Assembly (NCBI GenBank): GCA_025765595.1
Contig: JAIVFH010000258.1
Coordinates: forward strand, 1 to 37,919
DNA: 37,919 nt
Source of the DNA: Obelidium mucronatum
Lineage: Eukaryota > Chytridiomycota > Chytridiomycetes > Chytridiales > Chytriomycetaceae
Direction of reading: 5' to 3'
A program made the position numbers and the translations under genes. Positions 18,050-28,217 of the stretch are shown here, piece after piece. The notes under the pieces were generated by a model. The model was not told the origin of the DNA. It made no database searches and was given only the letters and a program-made list of their open reading frames with translations. The first letter of the stretch is position 1. Each line of letters begins with the position of its first letter.

Positions 18050-20620
18050 AGAAATCCTGGAGAAATCACTTACAAAGCACTGTACACATTCCCAAGAAGC
18101 GATTCCCGCCTAGCCGCGATTCTCTAAAAAGAGACCGCGTTTCCAGCAGACACCACGAGGAGGTGGGGAATCAAAACGTCTGCCAAGCCAGGGTTGTTGT
18201 TTGCAAAGAGCCAAAACCCCTCAAAAAGCGCTTTCCGTTTCGCTGTTCCAAGTCGCCTTCTCCTTTTTGCAACCAAGCAACCCTATTTCGGCTACTACTA
18301 ATCCTGTCTTCCTTCAGTAGAAGCCGAAAACACGGTATCCAGATTTTCCGAGTGGCCCGTAAGCTCAACGACTTTGGCACAATCGTTTATGGCCTCCACT
18401 AGTCAGATTCCTTATTGAGGAAGTGACATCTGTAGAGACCATTACATAGGGTAGTAGCTCTCCCGAAACTCTACTGTTCAGCTACCATTACGGAAGTGAC
18501 CACCATAGAGTCCGAGGAGCGTACATCCTGATTGTGCTTCCGTTGTGAGCCAAGAGGAGCCAAAGGCGTAAAATGGACCCGCATTCGCAGCAGCTACGTC
18601 AAGCGTGACAGTTTTTCGCATCAAAGGTCGGGTTGCTTGTTCCCACTACTCAGGATCCGGTTTCTCGTTGCAACTACTTTGGTACCGAAACTGGGACTCC
18701 GACGAGTCAAATGCCAAAGACTCTCGAGATGCAGATAGAAGTTGACATGAGGGAGAGCGAGAGTGGGGAAGAGTAAAAGATGAGTAAAATAAAGGAAGAT
18801 GGTCAGTAAAGATGATGTGGGCACAAACTGGTAAATTTACCTCTTCATTCGGGTTTCCAGAGCGTTTCATCGCAGATCACAGCGCCAGTCACCTGTCCCG
18901 TTTCGCTACTCCAGTACTCCCCTCCTACACATCCGCTACTCCACGAAATCATCCCGCAGTCGACATCGGCACTGCCTTCTTGCCGAGCGTTCTCCAAGCT
19001 TCGCGTTCATGAATCGCGCTGCCATAGAGTAAGAAAAGCTCACGTGACAACTGTGGAAAACAATCAGATTTCGGCGAGGGTTGAACCCTCGCTTACACAC
19101 TTCATGAGTCGTGTCACGGTATTACAAATTCAGACATTCGTGGTCAGCTGGGAGACAATCCGCGTTCCGAGAAAACACTCGAAAAAAGAGCAAGCGCGTT
19201 CTGTCAACTGTGTTCTGATTTCGTGTTTCGCAGCTCCGCGTGGGTGGGTTTCCGTTTTGCTACTTTGGTCTTGGTTTCCGATGCCGCTACTTCAGTTGCA
19301 ATCCGGATCCCATCGGAGCCTGATGGCGGGTAAAGAGAGGAATGTATGTTAGTATTCAAATACTAATAAAATGTCGATTTCAAGTTAAAAGAAAGCATTA
19401 GATGTACCCATTAGCGTCTCCGCCAGATTCGGAATGCCGATCGTGCGTGTGTGGTAATGCTTGCGTGGATAATACATCTTGAAGTTCTCGGGACTCTTTA
19501 CAGTGTGTTGAAAGTAGAGGAAATAAGCATTTTGTGGAATTATCCGAACAGGCAAAGCATTTACAAAGTAATACGCGTAACGCGACATTAAAATCTCCAT
19601 TCGAGACTTGATCTTGAAGTTCTTGGTGGCGGATTACAGGTAGGAACTGTTGTATAATTTATGGGTGTTATTAGAATGTCGGAAATTGTCAGAGTTGAAC
19701 AAGTAGCTCACACCAGGCGAACGCGTCATTTAGCACTTTATATAATAGATTTGACCGCGTTAGCATAAGACTAAGGCGACTGAAAGCAGGAAGTGGGCAG
19801 ATGGCGTGGCGAGGCGATCAGTCTATTAGTCAGAAAATTCTTTGTTAGTGTTTGACAGGTGTCTTCACAGCATCAACCACTAACCAGCGAGTGACTTGGC
19901 TGAAGGTAATAGAGAGTCATAAACTAGAGGTGATGGCTGTAGACTAGATGGATCGCGTCTGGAATATTTGAGGAGGAGGAGTTTGTTTTGAGCATCTTTT
20001 TTTATTTAAACTGAACACATATTATATTCCACCAAATATCTTTATTTTCAAACCCCGGCCAGGCCAATTTTTTCGCGCCGAATGCCCTCCGTCCACTTAT
20101 AATCTGCCGCACGCCAAGAACGGGCAGGCTCATCAAGCAGTAATACTCAACTAGAAACCGCCACAACCAAAAACCCAAAAGAATCAAAAATCCGACTTTA
20201 AAAAACACACAAGGATGCGAGGCCATATCTCCAATACATAAAAAAATATATATATTTAAATCACCCGAGAAGCAAAATGGAACCTCCCCTCCGACTTCTC
20301 AATCCCAAACGTTATCCGACCCATACTCCAAATCAAGATTCGATGAAAAATACTGACTCCCAGCACTGGTTCGCGTCGCCCTCAAATCAGATTCCATTGC
20401 CCCAACAACGCTATTACCTAGCCCTGAATTACCCACACTCGAAGAAAGACTAGATACAGCTGGCGCCCTACCCCTCAATTGCCCGGGAACGCGAGATCCT
20501 TGCTTCACGCTCACCCCCACGCTACTGCTTGCCTCTGCTGAAAACCCACTATGGAACCCATCACTCAATCCATTCACAAAACTCGGTCGTCCCAACCGCG
20601 TCGTCGTCGTCGTTGTGGCA
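18050..20620 (+). repeat. Dispersed repeat copy R2, continuous with SulP gene 3' end
   Basis: Same sequence as R1 from GAAATCCTGGAGAAATCAC onward. It runs through the 3' flank and into the last coding exon of the intact permease: the part shared with R3 includes roughly the final 100 codons of SulP. A short deletion relative to R1 and R3 lies near 18440. A palindrome is at 19074-19092. On the minus strand it has TATATAAAG (about 19736-19745) and an ATG at 19600 opening a 71-codon frame (MEILMSRYAYYFVNALPVRI). Because the complete SulP gene is here, this locus is the likely source of the SulP tails in R1 and R3. Confidence 0.8.
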
Positions 20621-23600
20621 GTGTTGGCGCCGCTTGTGAAACCGCCCCGAATATCATCTGTTCCCCAGGACCCGATGGTCGGCTGTGGCGGTGCTGTCGG
20701 TGACGGTACTACGGCTTGAGCTCTTGGATGTACGTATGGAATATCGTCTTCCTCCTCGTCCTCGCCAAACTCCAAATCCCCAGCGAAACGTAAAGGCGGT
20801 GCCATCGGCTGCCTGTTTTGATAGCTCCCCGAACTCGAATCAGCGGCTCTTCTCGAAGTGGGGGTATTAGGGACAGAGATTGTGAACGGCGTTGATGGCG
20901 ATTGCAGTCGATTCGTTCCTTCCAGTCGGTAATGCGCGTCCAAGGCGTCTGAAACCTTGTCGAAAAAGTAGGCGGGTGTAACCATTTGAGTCAACCCAGA
21001 CCGGTCGAACCAGGGTTTACAGCTATTGCGAAGTTTCACAAAGCTGACGGAGATATTCCTGGATTGATATGATTCAACAACTTCAACTAGTGTCTGTGTG
21101 GCACTGTAAATGCAAAAAAAAGGTGGCTTAAAAAAAAGACCATAACCAAGAGTTGGGCAAACAACATACGTGGCATCAATAGCAGTTACAGCACCAACAT
21201 CAAAGATGATACTGACAAGATCCGATGGATCATTCAAATGCGCGGCTGTCTGGCCTTCCCGTTCTTCTTCTTCCAACAGTTCGTCAAACTCATCCAAATC
21301 TTCACCATCCTCCTCCACCGCAGGACTCACGCTATTTGACCGCGAGACGCTCCCAGCAGCAGTACCGGCAGCACCACGACCCGCATCAGAACTAAGACTC
21401 CGCCTCCTCTCGTCCCGAGTCCCCAGCGAAGAACCACCCGACAAAAGACTATTCGTGGCATCCCTTGGCGTAGAACTACTACTAGGACTCCTAGTCCGCA
21501 GTCGCCGCTGCTGCTGCGGCGCTTCCCCCGGATGCACATTCAAATCCCCAAACAACTCGATCCGTTTCAATCGATCCTTCAGTTGTCCACTGTTTCCGAA
21601 AAACAAGCCTTCTTCGATCCGGAGAATCAGACAGTGATCGATTCGTTCTATGGGTGTTGCAGTGTCGCTTTTATCAGAGAGGGGACGGAATTTTGGTTTG
21701 AAGGAGCCGGTGGTGGGGTCTGGGATTAGTGTGCGGCCAAGAATTGCGATTCGCGTCTGTTTTGGATTTGAATGAAATTTGAATGCAGTTGGAGATATTC
21801 ACGGATGGAAGAAAAGGTTGCGTTCGGCGGTGTACATTAACAAAAAAAAACACAACGCCTTACGCGGGACAATATCAAAAAAAACAAAAAAAAAAGGCAA
21901 TGCCTTCGGCGGTTCGAACATAAAAAAAAAAAAAAAAAAGATACCGCCTTCGGCGGTGCAAACATCGCCTTCGGCGATGCCAAAAAAAAAAAAAAAAGAT
22001 ACCGCCTTCGGCGATAGACCACCGCCTTCGGCGACCGCCTTCGGCGGTAAAATACGCCTTCGGCGATACAATAAATACCTTGGTAGTATGTTTAACAACA
22101 AGCAACAACGAAGTCCCAACACTAATCAGCGTCCCAACTTCAATCGAAACAAACAAGGTAGTCAAAAAAGTCAACAACAACAACCCCAAATCATTCCACG
22201 CACGAACTTGCAGAATAAACTGAACATCATGCAATTCAATCAATTTGGTGGCTGCAACGACAATAATACTGCTGCATACAGCTTTGGGCAAGAAATAAAA
22301 GTAAGGAAGGAGGTATACTGTAGTAATGAGGATGACGATGCATGTAACGAGTCCAGAGACTTGGGTTCGACCGCCTGCGGCGTCGTTGACGGCGCTGCGG
22401 CCGAGGGAGCCGAAGGCGGGCCATGCGCCAAAGAAGGAGCCGACAATGTTGGAGACGCCGAGGGCGACTAGTTCGCGGTTTGGGGAGACGGAGTAGTTGT
22501 ATTTGGAGGCATATGTTTTGCCAATTACGATGCTTTCAACGAAGCCAATGACTGATATCAAGATTGCAGAGAGGATGTAGAAGCGAACGCGTGGTAACGT
22601 GATGGCTGGCCATTGGGGTGCTCGAAGGCCTCCTAATATCGCCGAAGGCGATGGTAAGAAGAAAAAAAAAGTGTGAACATCGCCGAAGGCGTAACTTCGC
22701 CGAAGGCGATAGAAAGAAAAAAAAAGAAGGAAAGAAGAGAAGAGGTGAGATCACCGCCTACGGCAGTGCGAAGAAAAAAAAAAAAAACAAACACCGCCTT
22801 CGGCGGTGACATCACCGCCTACGGCGGTCTGGACATCGCCTTCGGCGATAAAACACCGCCTTCGGCGGTCAAAGAAAACATCGCCTTCGGCGATGACGAA
22901 AAACAAACCCTCAACATCCATCATAACTTGAACGCCCAACAAATCCAAACGAAAAGCCCAAGAAACAAGAGTAGAAGCAAGCACCAAAATCAAAATCTCA
23001 GGAACCGCTTGAACAAAATTCCAACCAATCAAAGCAGATTTGACAGATTTAACAGAAACTAAAAACACGATACTACAAAAAGAGACGATTGTAGTAGGAA
23101 CATGAGATTGATTCAAATGTTCAATGACATTAAATAGAGTCTCGATGGGTGAGAGTTTTGAAGGAATGAGCGTATCATTGATGTTGTTGTTGTTCAAGTT
23201 GTTGTTCAAGTTGTTGTTCATATTCAAGTTGATGAAGGGGATACTGCTGTTCGACGGCGGAATCACATCGACAGGCAGAATGCCTAGCAAGTTCTCTGAC
23301 TGATCAATGATAACAACCAGCGCCACGGCCGTGACAAAGCCCCTGAGCAGTGCGCGCGACAGCACCGAGTCCAGGAAGCCCAGCCGGAAGAAGCCGAGCA
23401 GAAACGTAAACACGCCGACCATCAGCGCGAGCAGATTCGCGGCCGCAATGCGCTCGGCGGGCGAGGTTGCGCCGCCCTCGGCGACGGCGGCGGCAGTCAG
23501 AATCGACACGAGGGCTTCTGGGCCGACGCCGAGCTGCCTGCTTGTGCCGAGCAGCGCGTACGCCAGCAGCGGCGCGATGCTCGTGTGCAGCCCAAACACT

Positions 23601-23815
23601 GGCGCAACCCGCACAATCGCCTGCGCGTACGACAGCGCCTGCGGCACGAGCAGGCACGCCACGCTCAGCCCCGCGAGCACGTCGCCAGGCAGCTGCGCAA
23701 GCCCGTACTGGGGCGCCCACGAGAGCACTGGCACGTAGTAGCGCACGCGCGTCCACAGGAAGCTGTTTCTCGGTCTCGGTCTCGGGCGCAGCAAGGGCGT
23801 GCGTTCAAGCGTCAT
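20299..23815 (-). CDS. SulP/SLC26 sulfate permease with STAS domain
   Basis: There are four exons, 22909-23815, 22079-22632, 21170-21756 and 20299-21103, totalling 2853 nt or 950 residues. Exon 1 encodes the sulfate-transporter membrane core (WAPQYGLAQLPGDVLAGLSV, VPQALSYAQ, LGTSRQLGVGPEALVS). Exon 2 continues it (SVIGFVESIVIGKTYASKYN, NRELVALGVSNIVGSFFGAW). Exon 3 starts TRIAILGR and carries the STAS domain (IIFDVGAVTAIDAT), completed in exon 4 (QTLVEVVESYQSRNISVSFV). The tail is Ser/Gly-rich and ends YGSDNVWD. A plasma-membrane H+-coupled sulfate transporter is likely. The 276- and 322-nt introns are exceptionally long for this window and packed with short palindromes. The start codon overlaps a poly(A)-like signal of the upstream gene. 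The last 100 codons are shared with repeat R3, and partly with R1. The first exon is GC-rich. Confidence 0.92.
21855..22066. repeat. Palindrome array in SulP intron 2
   Basis: About eight copies of a 13-17 bp palindrome with core GCC-TTC-GGC lie here, separated by A-rich tracts. Clean copies are ACCGCCTTCGGCGGT (21943-21957 and 22034-22048) and CATCGCCTTCGGCGATG (21963-21979). Partial or diverged copies are at about 21855, 21901, 22001, 22021 and 22055. Stems are 5-7 bp around a 3-nt loop. Confidence 0.9.
22638..22894. repeat. Palindrome array in SulP intron 1
   Basis: About nine copies of the same palindrome family occur here. Those at 22638-22652, about 22680 and 22697-22709 read GAA in the loop on the plus strand; most others read TTC (about 22792, 22835-22849, 22855-22869, 22880-22894). 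Two copies read TAC (about 22752 and 22814-22828). Outer stem pairs switch together between C-G and T-A. Spacers are A/G-rich. Confidence 0.9.
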
Positions 23816-23823
23816 TTATTACA
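23815..23823 (-). terminator. Candidate poly(A) signal of the FET-like gene, overlapping SulP ATG
   Basis: TGTAATAAA on the minus strand ends at 23815, and the SulP ATG is 23815-23813, so the two read AATAAATG. It lies 56 nt after the FET-like stop codon and is the only AATAAA I see between the two genes. Confidence 0.45.
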
Positions 23824-23879
23824 AGGACTTGACTTGTCAAGCGAGAAATTTACTCCTTCTTTCTTTCTCTGAAAAGTAC

Positions 23880-25418
23880 TCAGTATGGACGGTCGCGGCG
23901 GTCGCGGCGGTCATCATCCCGGCGGCGGTCGCCGTATCCCCCACTGTTTCCGCCATAGTCTCCCCTGCCGCCAAAGTCTCCACGGCCTCCACCACCACCA
24001 CCACGATCACCTCCTCCGTATCCACCACGATCGCCCCCGTATGAAGGACGACCCCCTCCACCTCCAGATCCATCATTTGGCCTGGGTGCTTGACACTTGT
24101 TGCATTCGTGGCGTCGAGCAAAGTTTTTGTTGCCGCATCTGATTAGTACACAATAAAAGAAAGATGATTTAATGTGAATGAAATTGAAAGAAAGATTGAA
24201 GCAATGAAACTCACCCTGAACACTCCCAGTCTCCATCGCGTGCTGGCGGTGCTCCTCGACCACCTCCTCCACCGTATCCACCACCACCGCCGCCAGCATC
24301 CCCACCACCACCGCCTGACCCAGCAGGACGAGGAGTTTGGCAACGGTTACATTCATGTCTTCGAGCAAAATTCTTGTTGCTGCATGAAGGGCACTCCCAA
24401 TCCCCTTCAGCACCAGGAGGACCACCACCTCGTCCACCACCACCATATCCACCACCGCGATCCCCACCACGATCTCCATAACCACCCCCTCTACCACCAC
24501 CACCTCTGCCCCCACCTCTTCCCCCAAAACCACGTCCACCACCACCACCGCCACCGCTTTCAGCAAACTTAACAGCCCCAGCAGGCGCATCCGCAAGACA
24601 AACCACAATATTCCCAGATCCACCAGGGAACGGCTTTCCATTAAAGAAGTTGATTGCAGCTTGTGCAGCCGGCGGGTCCTCGTAACTCAATGTCGCATCT
24701 CCTTTCGGCATTTGCGTCGCCTTGTCTTTGTAGATCCAGATTTTGGGACCAGGCGGTCTGAGTTTCTTGTCCGTCTATAGTATTTAAATGTTTTTTTTTT
24801 TTTTTTTTGGTTTTGGTTTCTGCGCAAATGTGTTTTTGCATTAAAAGACAAGCCACCTTGATGATTCCAATCTGGCCAAAATGCTGCGCCAGCGCCGCTT
24901 CGGTGACGGAGTCGGGTAGTCCAGTGATGTAGATTGTGTCGTCGCTCTTTCCTTCGGGAACACTCGATGCTGGCGCTGCTGACGCCAAAGAGGAGGACGA
25001 GGAACCACGGACACCTAGCGGCGTGTTGTTTGTGCCGCTGTTTACACTGGGCGCGTGTTGGCGTTGGACTACTCCAAAGTTGGGGTCGATAGGAAGAACA
25101 GAGGAGAGAACACAGAGAGAAATTGAAGAGAGAGAGTAAATGTTGTATTTTAGAACTAAACACCTTTTGAACAACACCGTATTGCCGGAGTGAAGGGCAA
25201 GTGAAGAAAAAAAAACGAGAAAAACCCGAACCGGAAGCACTATGGCTTTGACCCTGTCCCTGTCCTTGTTGTCCCTGTCCGCCGTGTTGCTGCTGCTGCT
25301 GCTGCTGCTGTCCTTGCCCCTGACCCTGCTGAGCATAGTACTGTGCCCACGCTGCAGCATAGGCTTCGTACCCGCCGTACTGAGCATAAGGGTCTTCAGC
25401 ACCTTGTTGATCTGCCAT
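23880..25418 (-). CDS. FET-like (FUS/EWS/TAF15) RNA-binding protein with two RanBP2 zinc fingers
   Basis: There are four exons, 25226-25418, 24857-25071, 24215-24774 and 23880-24138, giving 408 residues. Order of parts: a Tyr/Gln/Gly-rich low-complexity head (YGGYEAYAAAWAQYYAQQG), an RRM at about 110-195 (DTIYITGLPDSVTEAALAQH, GNIVVCLADAP), an RGG-rich region, then a RanBP2 zinc finger (DWECPSCSNKNFARRHECNR). A second Gly-rich region and a second zinc finger follow (DWECSGCGNKNFARRHECNK), and the tail is RGG/DRR-rich and ends DRPY. The second finger is split by an intron between its first two Cys. FET proteins bind nascent RNA and phase-separate in the nucleus; that role is inferred. Animal FET proteins have one such finger, so two is unusual. 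Starts 27 bp from a divergent gene. Confidence 0.88.
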
Positions 25419-25445
25419 TTAACACTATTTTTCTTTTATTAAAAA
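25419..25445. promoter_or_regulatory. 27-bp divergent inter-start region
   Basis: Only 27 bp, almost all A/T, separate the FET-like ATG (minus, 25418) from the DUF7719-like ATG (plus, 25446). Both promoters and leaders must lie here or inside the opposite gene. Confidence 0.6.
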
Positions 25446-26379
25446 ATGGCGAAAGTGGAAGAACTGTCCATCAGTGAGGAAGACCAACTACGAATCATTG
25501 AACAGGTTGAAATTTGGATTGCTCAAGTTATATCTTAGATCTGATATACACTGTTTTCTTCAGACAGGAATCATCAACAAACTCAAACAGAAGGAAAAGC
25601 AACAACAAAAGCAACAACAAAAGCAGCAACAAACCCTTTACGATTCAGACGACGACGACAACGATGGATTCAACTCTGAAAGCGAAAACCAAGACTCAGA
25701 CAACGACGACGACGATAAACCCCTAAAACCATTAATCGACCTCTCCCAACCCACCACCTCCCCCCTCCACCAAAACCAAAACAACCCCAACAACGAAGAA
25801 GACCTCATATTCAACACCCTCCTCCTCGCAATCCCACTCACAATCCTCCATTCCGCGTTAGAATACGTGATACACGTTCAATACGGGTTCAGTGAAAAAT
25901 ACAACTTGACGTATATCGCGACGCATAGTCTGCCCTTTTTTGCGGCGCTTTTCGTTGTTATGGTTACGACGGGGAGGGTGAAGCAGAGGTCTTGGATGCA
26001 GGCTGGGTTTGCGGTGGTGGCTGCTGCTTGTGGGGTTTATATTATTAAGGTAATGTGTATGTGGGTGTGTGTGTGTGTGTGTGTGTGTAGGTGCGGGTGC
26101 GAGGGAAATTATGCGCTTTCTTTCCTCTTATTAAGTTATCACTCATACCCATCTATGTAAAAAAAAAAATAGGTCTCGGATCCAACCAAACATGAACCGT
26201 TCGGCGTCATGATCCAAACGGCGGGTGTCAGTGTTCTTTGGATATACAGTGTGATTCAATCGAGGCTTGGGTTTTCTGTGTGTGGAGTTGGGGTGCCGCT
26301 TTTTTATTATTGGTTGCAAGGGTGGAGGGATGGTGGTTCTGGTGGTGGTGCTGGTTCTGCTGGGAAGTTTGCGTTATGA
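25446..26379 (+). CDS. Multi-pass membrane protein, fungal DUF7719-like
   Basis: There are three exons, 25446-25505, 25564-26049 and 26173-26379, giving 250 residues. Exon 1 is MAKVEELSISEEDQLRIIEQ. The next part is Gln/Lys-rich and then strongly acidic (about 45-75). Four hydrophobic segments follow: LIFNTLLLAIPLTILHSALE, LPFFAALFVVMVTTG, AGFAVVAAACGVYIIK and TAGVSVLWIYSVIQSRLGFS. The pattern FNTLLLAIPLTILHSALEYV and the HVQYG and DPTKHEPF motifs resemble the uncharacterised fungal family DUF7719, recognised from memory. Membrane of residence and function unknown. Intron 2 contains a (GT)n tract (26064-26088) and ends in A11-TAG. Shares a minimal divergent promoter with the FET-like gene. 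Confidence 0.75.
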
Positions 26380-27276
26380 AGAAATATCTATAAAAGAAGA
26401 CAATTAAAAACTCTGTCAAATGGTCTTTTTTTCTTTTCTTTTCGAGGTACTTATAGGCGATGGTTAGGGTAAAAGGAATCTCCCCCTACTGCTCATATTT
26501 CTTCTTCAAAAAAAAACTCGGCAATGATACTATATCTAGCATTTGGGAGTTTTTTTGTCCCTTGGCAACAAGGGTAATGGCTGTAAAGATAGTCCGGGGA
26601 CTAGCATCAAGTTGCAACCACGCGTGGCGGACTTTGGACACTTGTCTTTGGTAAAGACAACTTTGTCCCGTGTGAAGGGAAGTCAAAGAAAAGTTTTCGA
26701 GAAATTCAATTCTCGCGTTCAAAAACTTCTTGGGTTGGTTCTCAAGAGGGCAATGTCTTTTTCTTAATGGACGATACTCTTTCTCAAGAAACAGCAAACG
26801 CTGCCTGTCGATTAGTCTCCGCGGTTTCTCGAATTGTGGTGCGGTTCTTGTAGCCATTGCTTCGTCGTCACATACGTGAAATACTTATCAAAAAAATTAT
26901 TGACGAAGACAAAGGGTGGATTAAATGATAAAGGCAAAGAGCTTGTGGATCAAGTAGCCGAATTCAAGTTTTTTTTTTTTTTGTTGTTTTTTTTTATGAC
27001 ACTTGATTTTTTAAACTTGTTCAAAAAAAAAACACGCTCTTTTCTGTAGTTGATCATTTCAAGGGTCTTTTGTGGATTTTACCCCATTCCGATTGTGTTG
27101 ACAGAAACTGGGAGGTGGAGGTGCAATATCTGCAGTCCTCCTCGAATGGAGCTTCTGTCGCACAGACTCCTTTATTAAAAATGAACCAGCTTTTATTGTT
27201 TGTGTGTTGTTGTTTTTTTAGACCCATCCCTTCATTCATTCATATTGATAATATACACAAGACCTTAAACCTTAGC

Positions 27277-27277
<1 letters not shown>
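26380..27277. other. Unresolved region, possible decayed or intron-rich gene
   Basis: On the plus strand an open stretch at 26609-26860 (84 codons, including VFFLMDDTLSQETANAACRL) follows a possible acceptor and ends in TAG. The same frame then continues as PLLRRHIREILIKKIIDEDK. Another exon-like stretch follows a strong acceptor (TCTTTTCTGTAG, ending about 27051): FKGLLWILPHSDCVDRNWEV. No donor joins these in one frame. On the minus strand 26486-26857 is open for 123 codons from an ATG. I cannot choose a model and recognise no family. Confidence 0.3.
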
Positions 27278-27318
<41 letters not shown>

Positions 27319-27327
27319 TTTTTTTTT
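27278..27327. repeat. Homopolymer C41 followed by T9
   Basis: Forty-one consecutive C (27278-27318) and nine T, just beyond the 3' end of the ECL-type gene. Such a run is rare and also a common site of sequencing or assembly error. Confidence 0.8.
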
Positions 27328-27357
27328 GTTGCCTTTCCTCCAAACTTCCTTTTTTTT

Positions 27358-28217
27358 CTACTTTCTAGATCGATTGTTGAAGGCTAATGAAACCAGCATA
27401 TCTTCAGCATTCGCACTCGCACCAGCAACAGTCACCATTCCACCATCAGGCCCACCCGTGCTACTAAAATCATTGGATCCATTCAAGTACGGACTCTGGG
27501 GAATAATCCGACCACTCAGTTTGGGACTACTTAATAATCGGGGATTCATGAATGGACTGGATATGCCTCGTTGGGTAGTGGTGCTGTTGTTGTTGGGTAT
27601 AGGTTGCGAGAACGGACTCGAGATCAATGGCGCTGTCGAATGTTTCCTCCCCTTTTGTTGTTGTTGCTGTTGAGGGGGTGGTAGCTCGATTTCCGACATT
27701 GGAAGCGCAAGGAATGGAATCGAGGAGGTGTTGGTATTATTATTCAACGGAGTTGAAGTGAACGCAAATGGCGAGCTTCTTGCAGACTGGTTCGAGCTCC
27801 TTGTTCCCCCACCACCACCACCGCCGTTATTGGCACTCCCTCCCGTGAAGCGAGGCGATGCCGTGGGATTCGTTGTTGGTGTGATTGTAGATGGCGGTAG
27901 GAAACTTGGATTGATAAAGGGCGATCTGGGCGATTGAAGCAACACGTTTTGGAGATGGTTGTGGGGATAAAAAGCAATCGGCGCTGCATTGTCGGTGTCC
28001 ATGAGTCCGTCTAGAGACCAGTTTGAGAGTGAAACTGCTGGATGGTCTTCTTTTTCTTTGCAGGCGACAGAGCAGTACAATGATTGGGGTTGCGTTGCCT
28101 TTCCACAGGAACACCTGATTCAACCGCAAAACCGAGGTGTTATTTTCTTTTCTGCTTCTTTACAAATGCATTATGAGAATGCGCTTTTTTTTCCTCGTAC
28201 CAGTTCAGATCTGACAT
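27358..28217 (-). CDS. ECL1/2/3-type zinc-binding protein
   Basis: There are two exons, 28201-28217 and 27358-28114, giving 257 residues. The 17-nt first exon encodes MSDLNW; splicing an 86-nt intron gives WCSCGKATQPQSLYCSVACK. That is the C-x-C and LYCS-x-x-C pattern of the fungal ECL1/2/3 zinc-binding domain (residues 7-26), which normally sits at the extreme N-terminus as here. The remainder is disordered: Pro/Ser/Asn-rich with a poly-Gly run, a Q6 run and repeated SPF/SSPF motifs. In yeasts, ECL proteins promote chronological lifespan and stress gene expression; a similar regulatory role is inferred. Without the tiny first exon, part of the zinc-ligand set would be missed. C41 lies about 40 bp beyond the stop. 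Confidence 0.85.

Noticed and set aside
21855..22894. CRISPR array or UUCG-tetraloop hairpins
   Set aside because: Spacers are irregular A-rich tracts, repeats are 13-17 bp palindromes, and the host is a eukaryote, so it is not CRISPR. Best pairing gives a 3-nt loop, not a C(UUCG)G tetraloop.
23304..23832. Overlapping frames in the GC-rich first exon of SulP
   Set aside because: Shadow frames of the membrane domain; only the SulP frame shows transporter motifs.
26450..26500. Rab-like P-loop (VLIGDG then GK) or a telomere-like TTAGGG
   Set aside because: A stop codon interrupts the supposed P-loop and no other GTPase motif follows. TTAGGG occurs once only.
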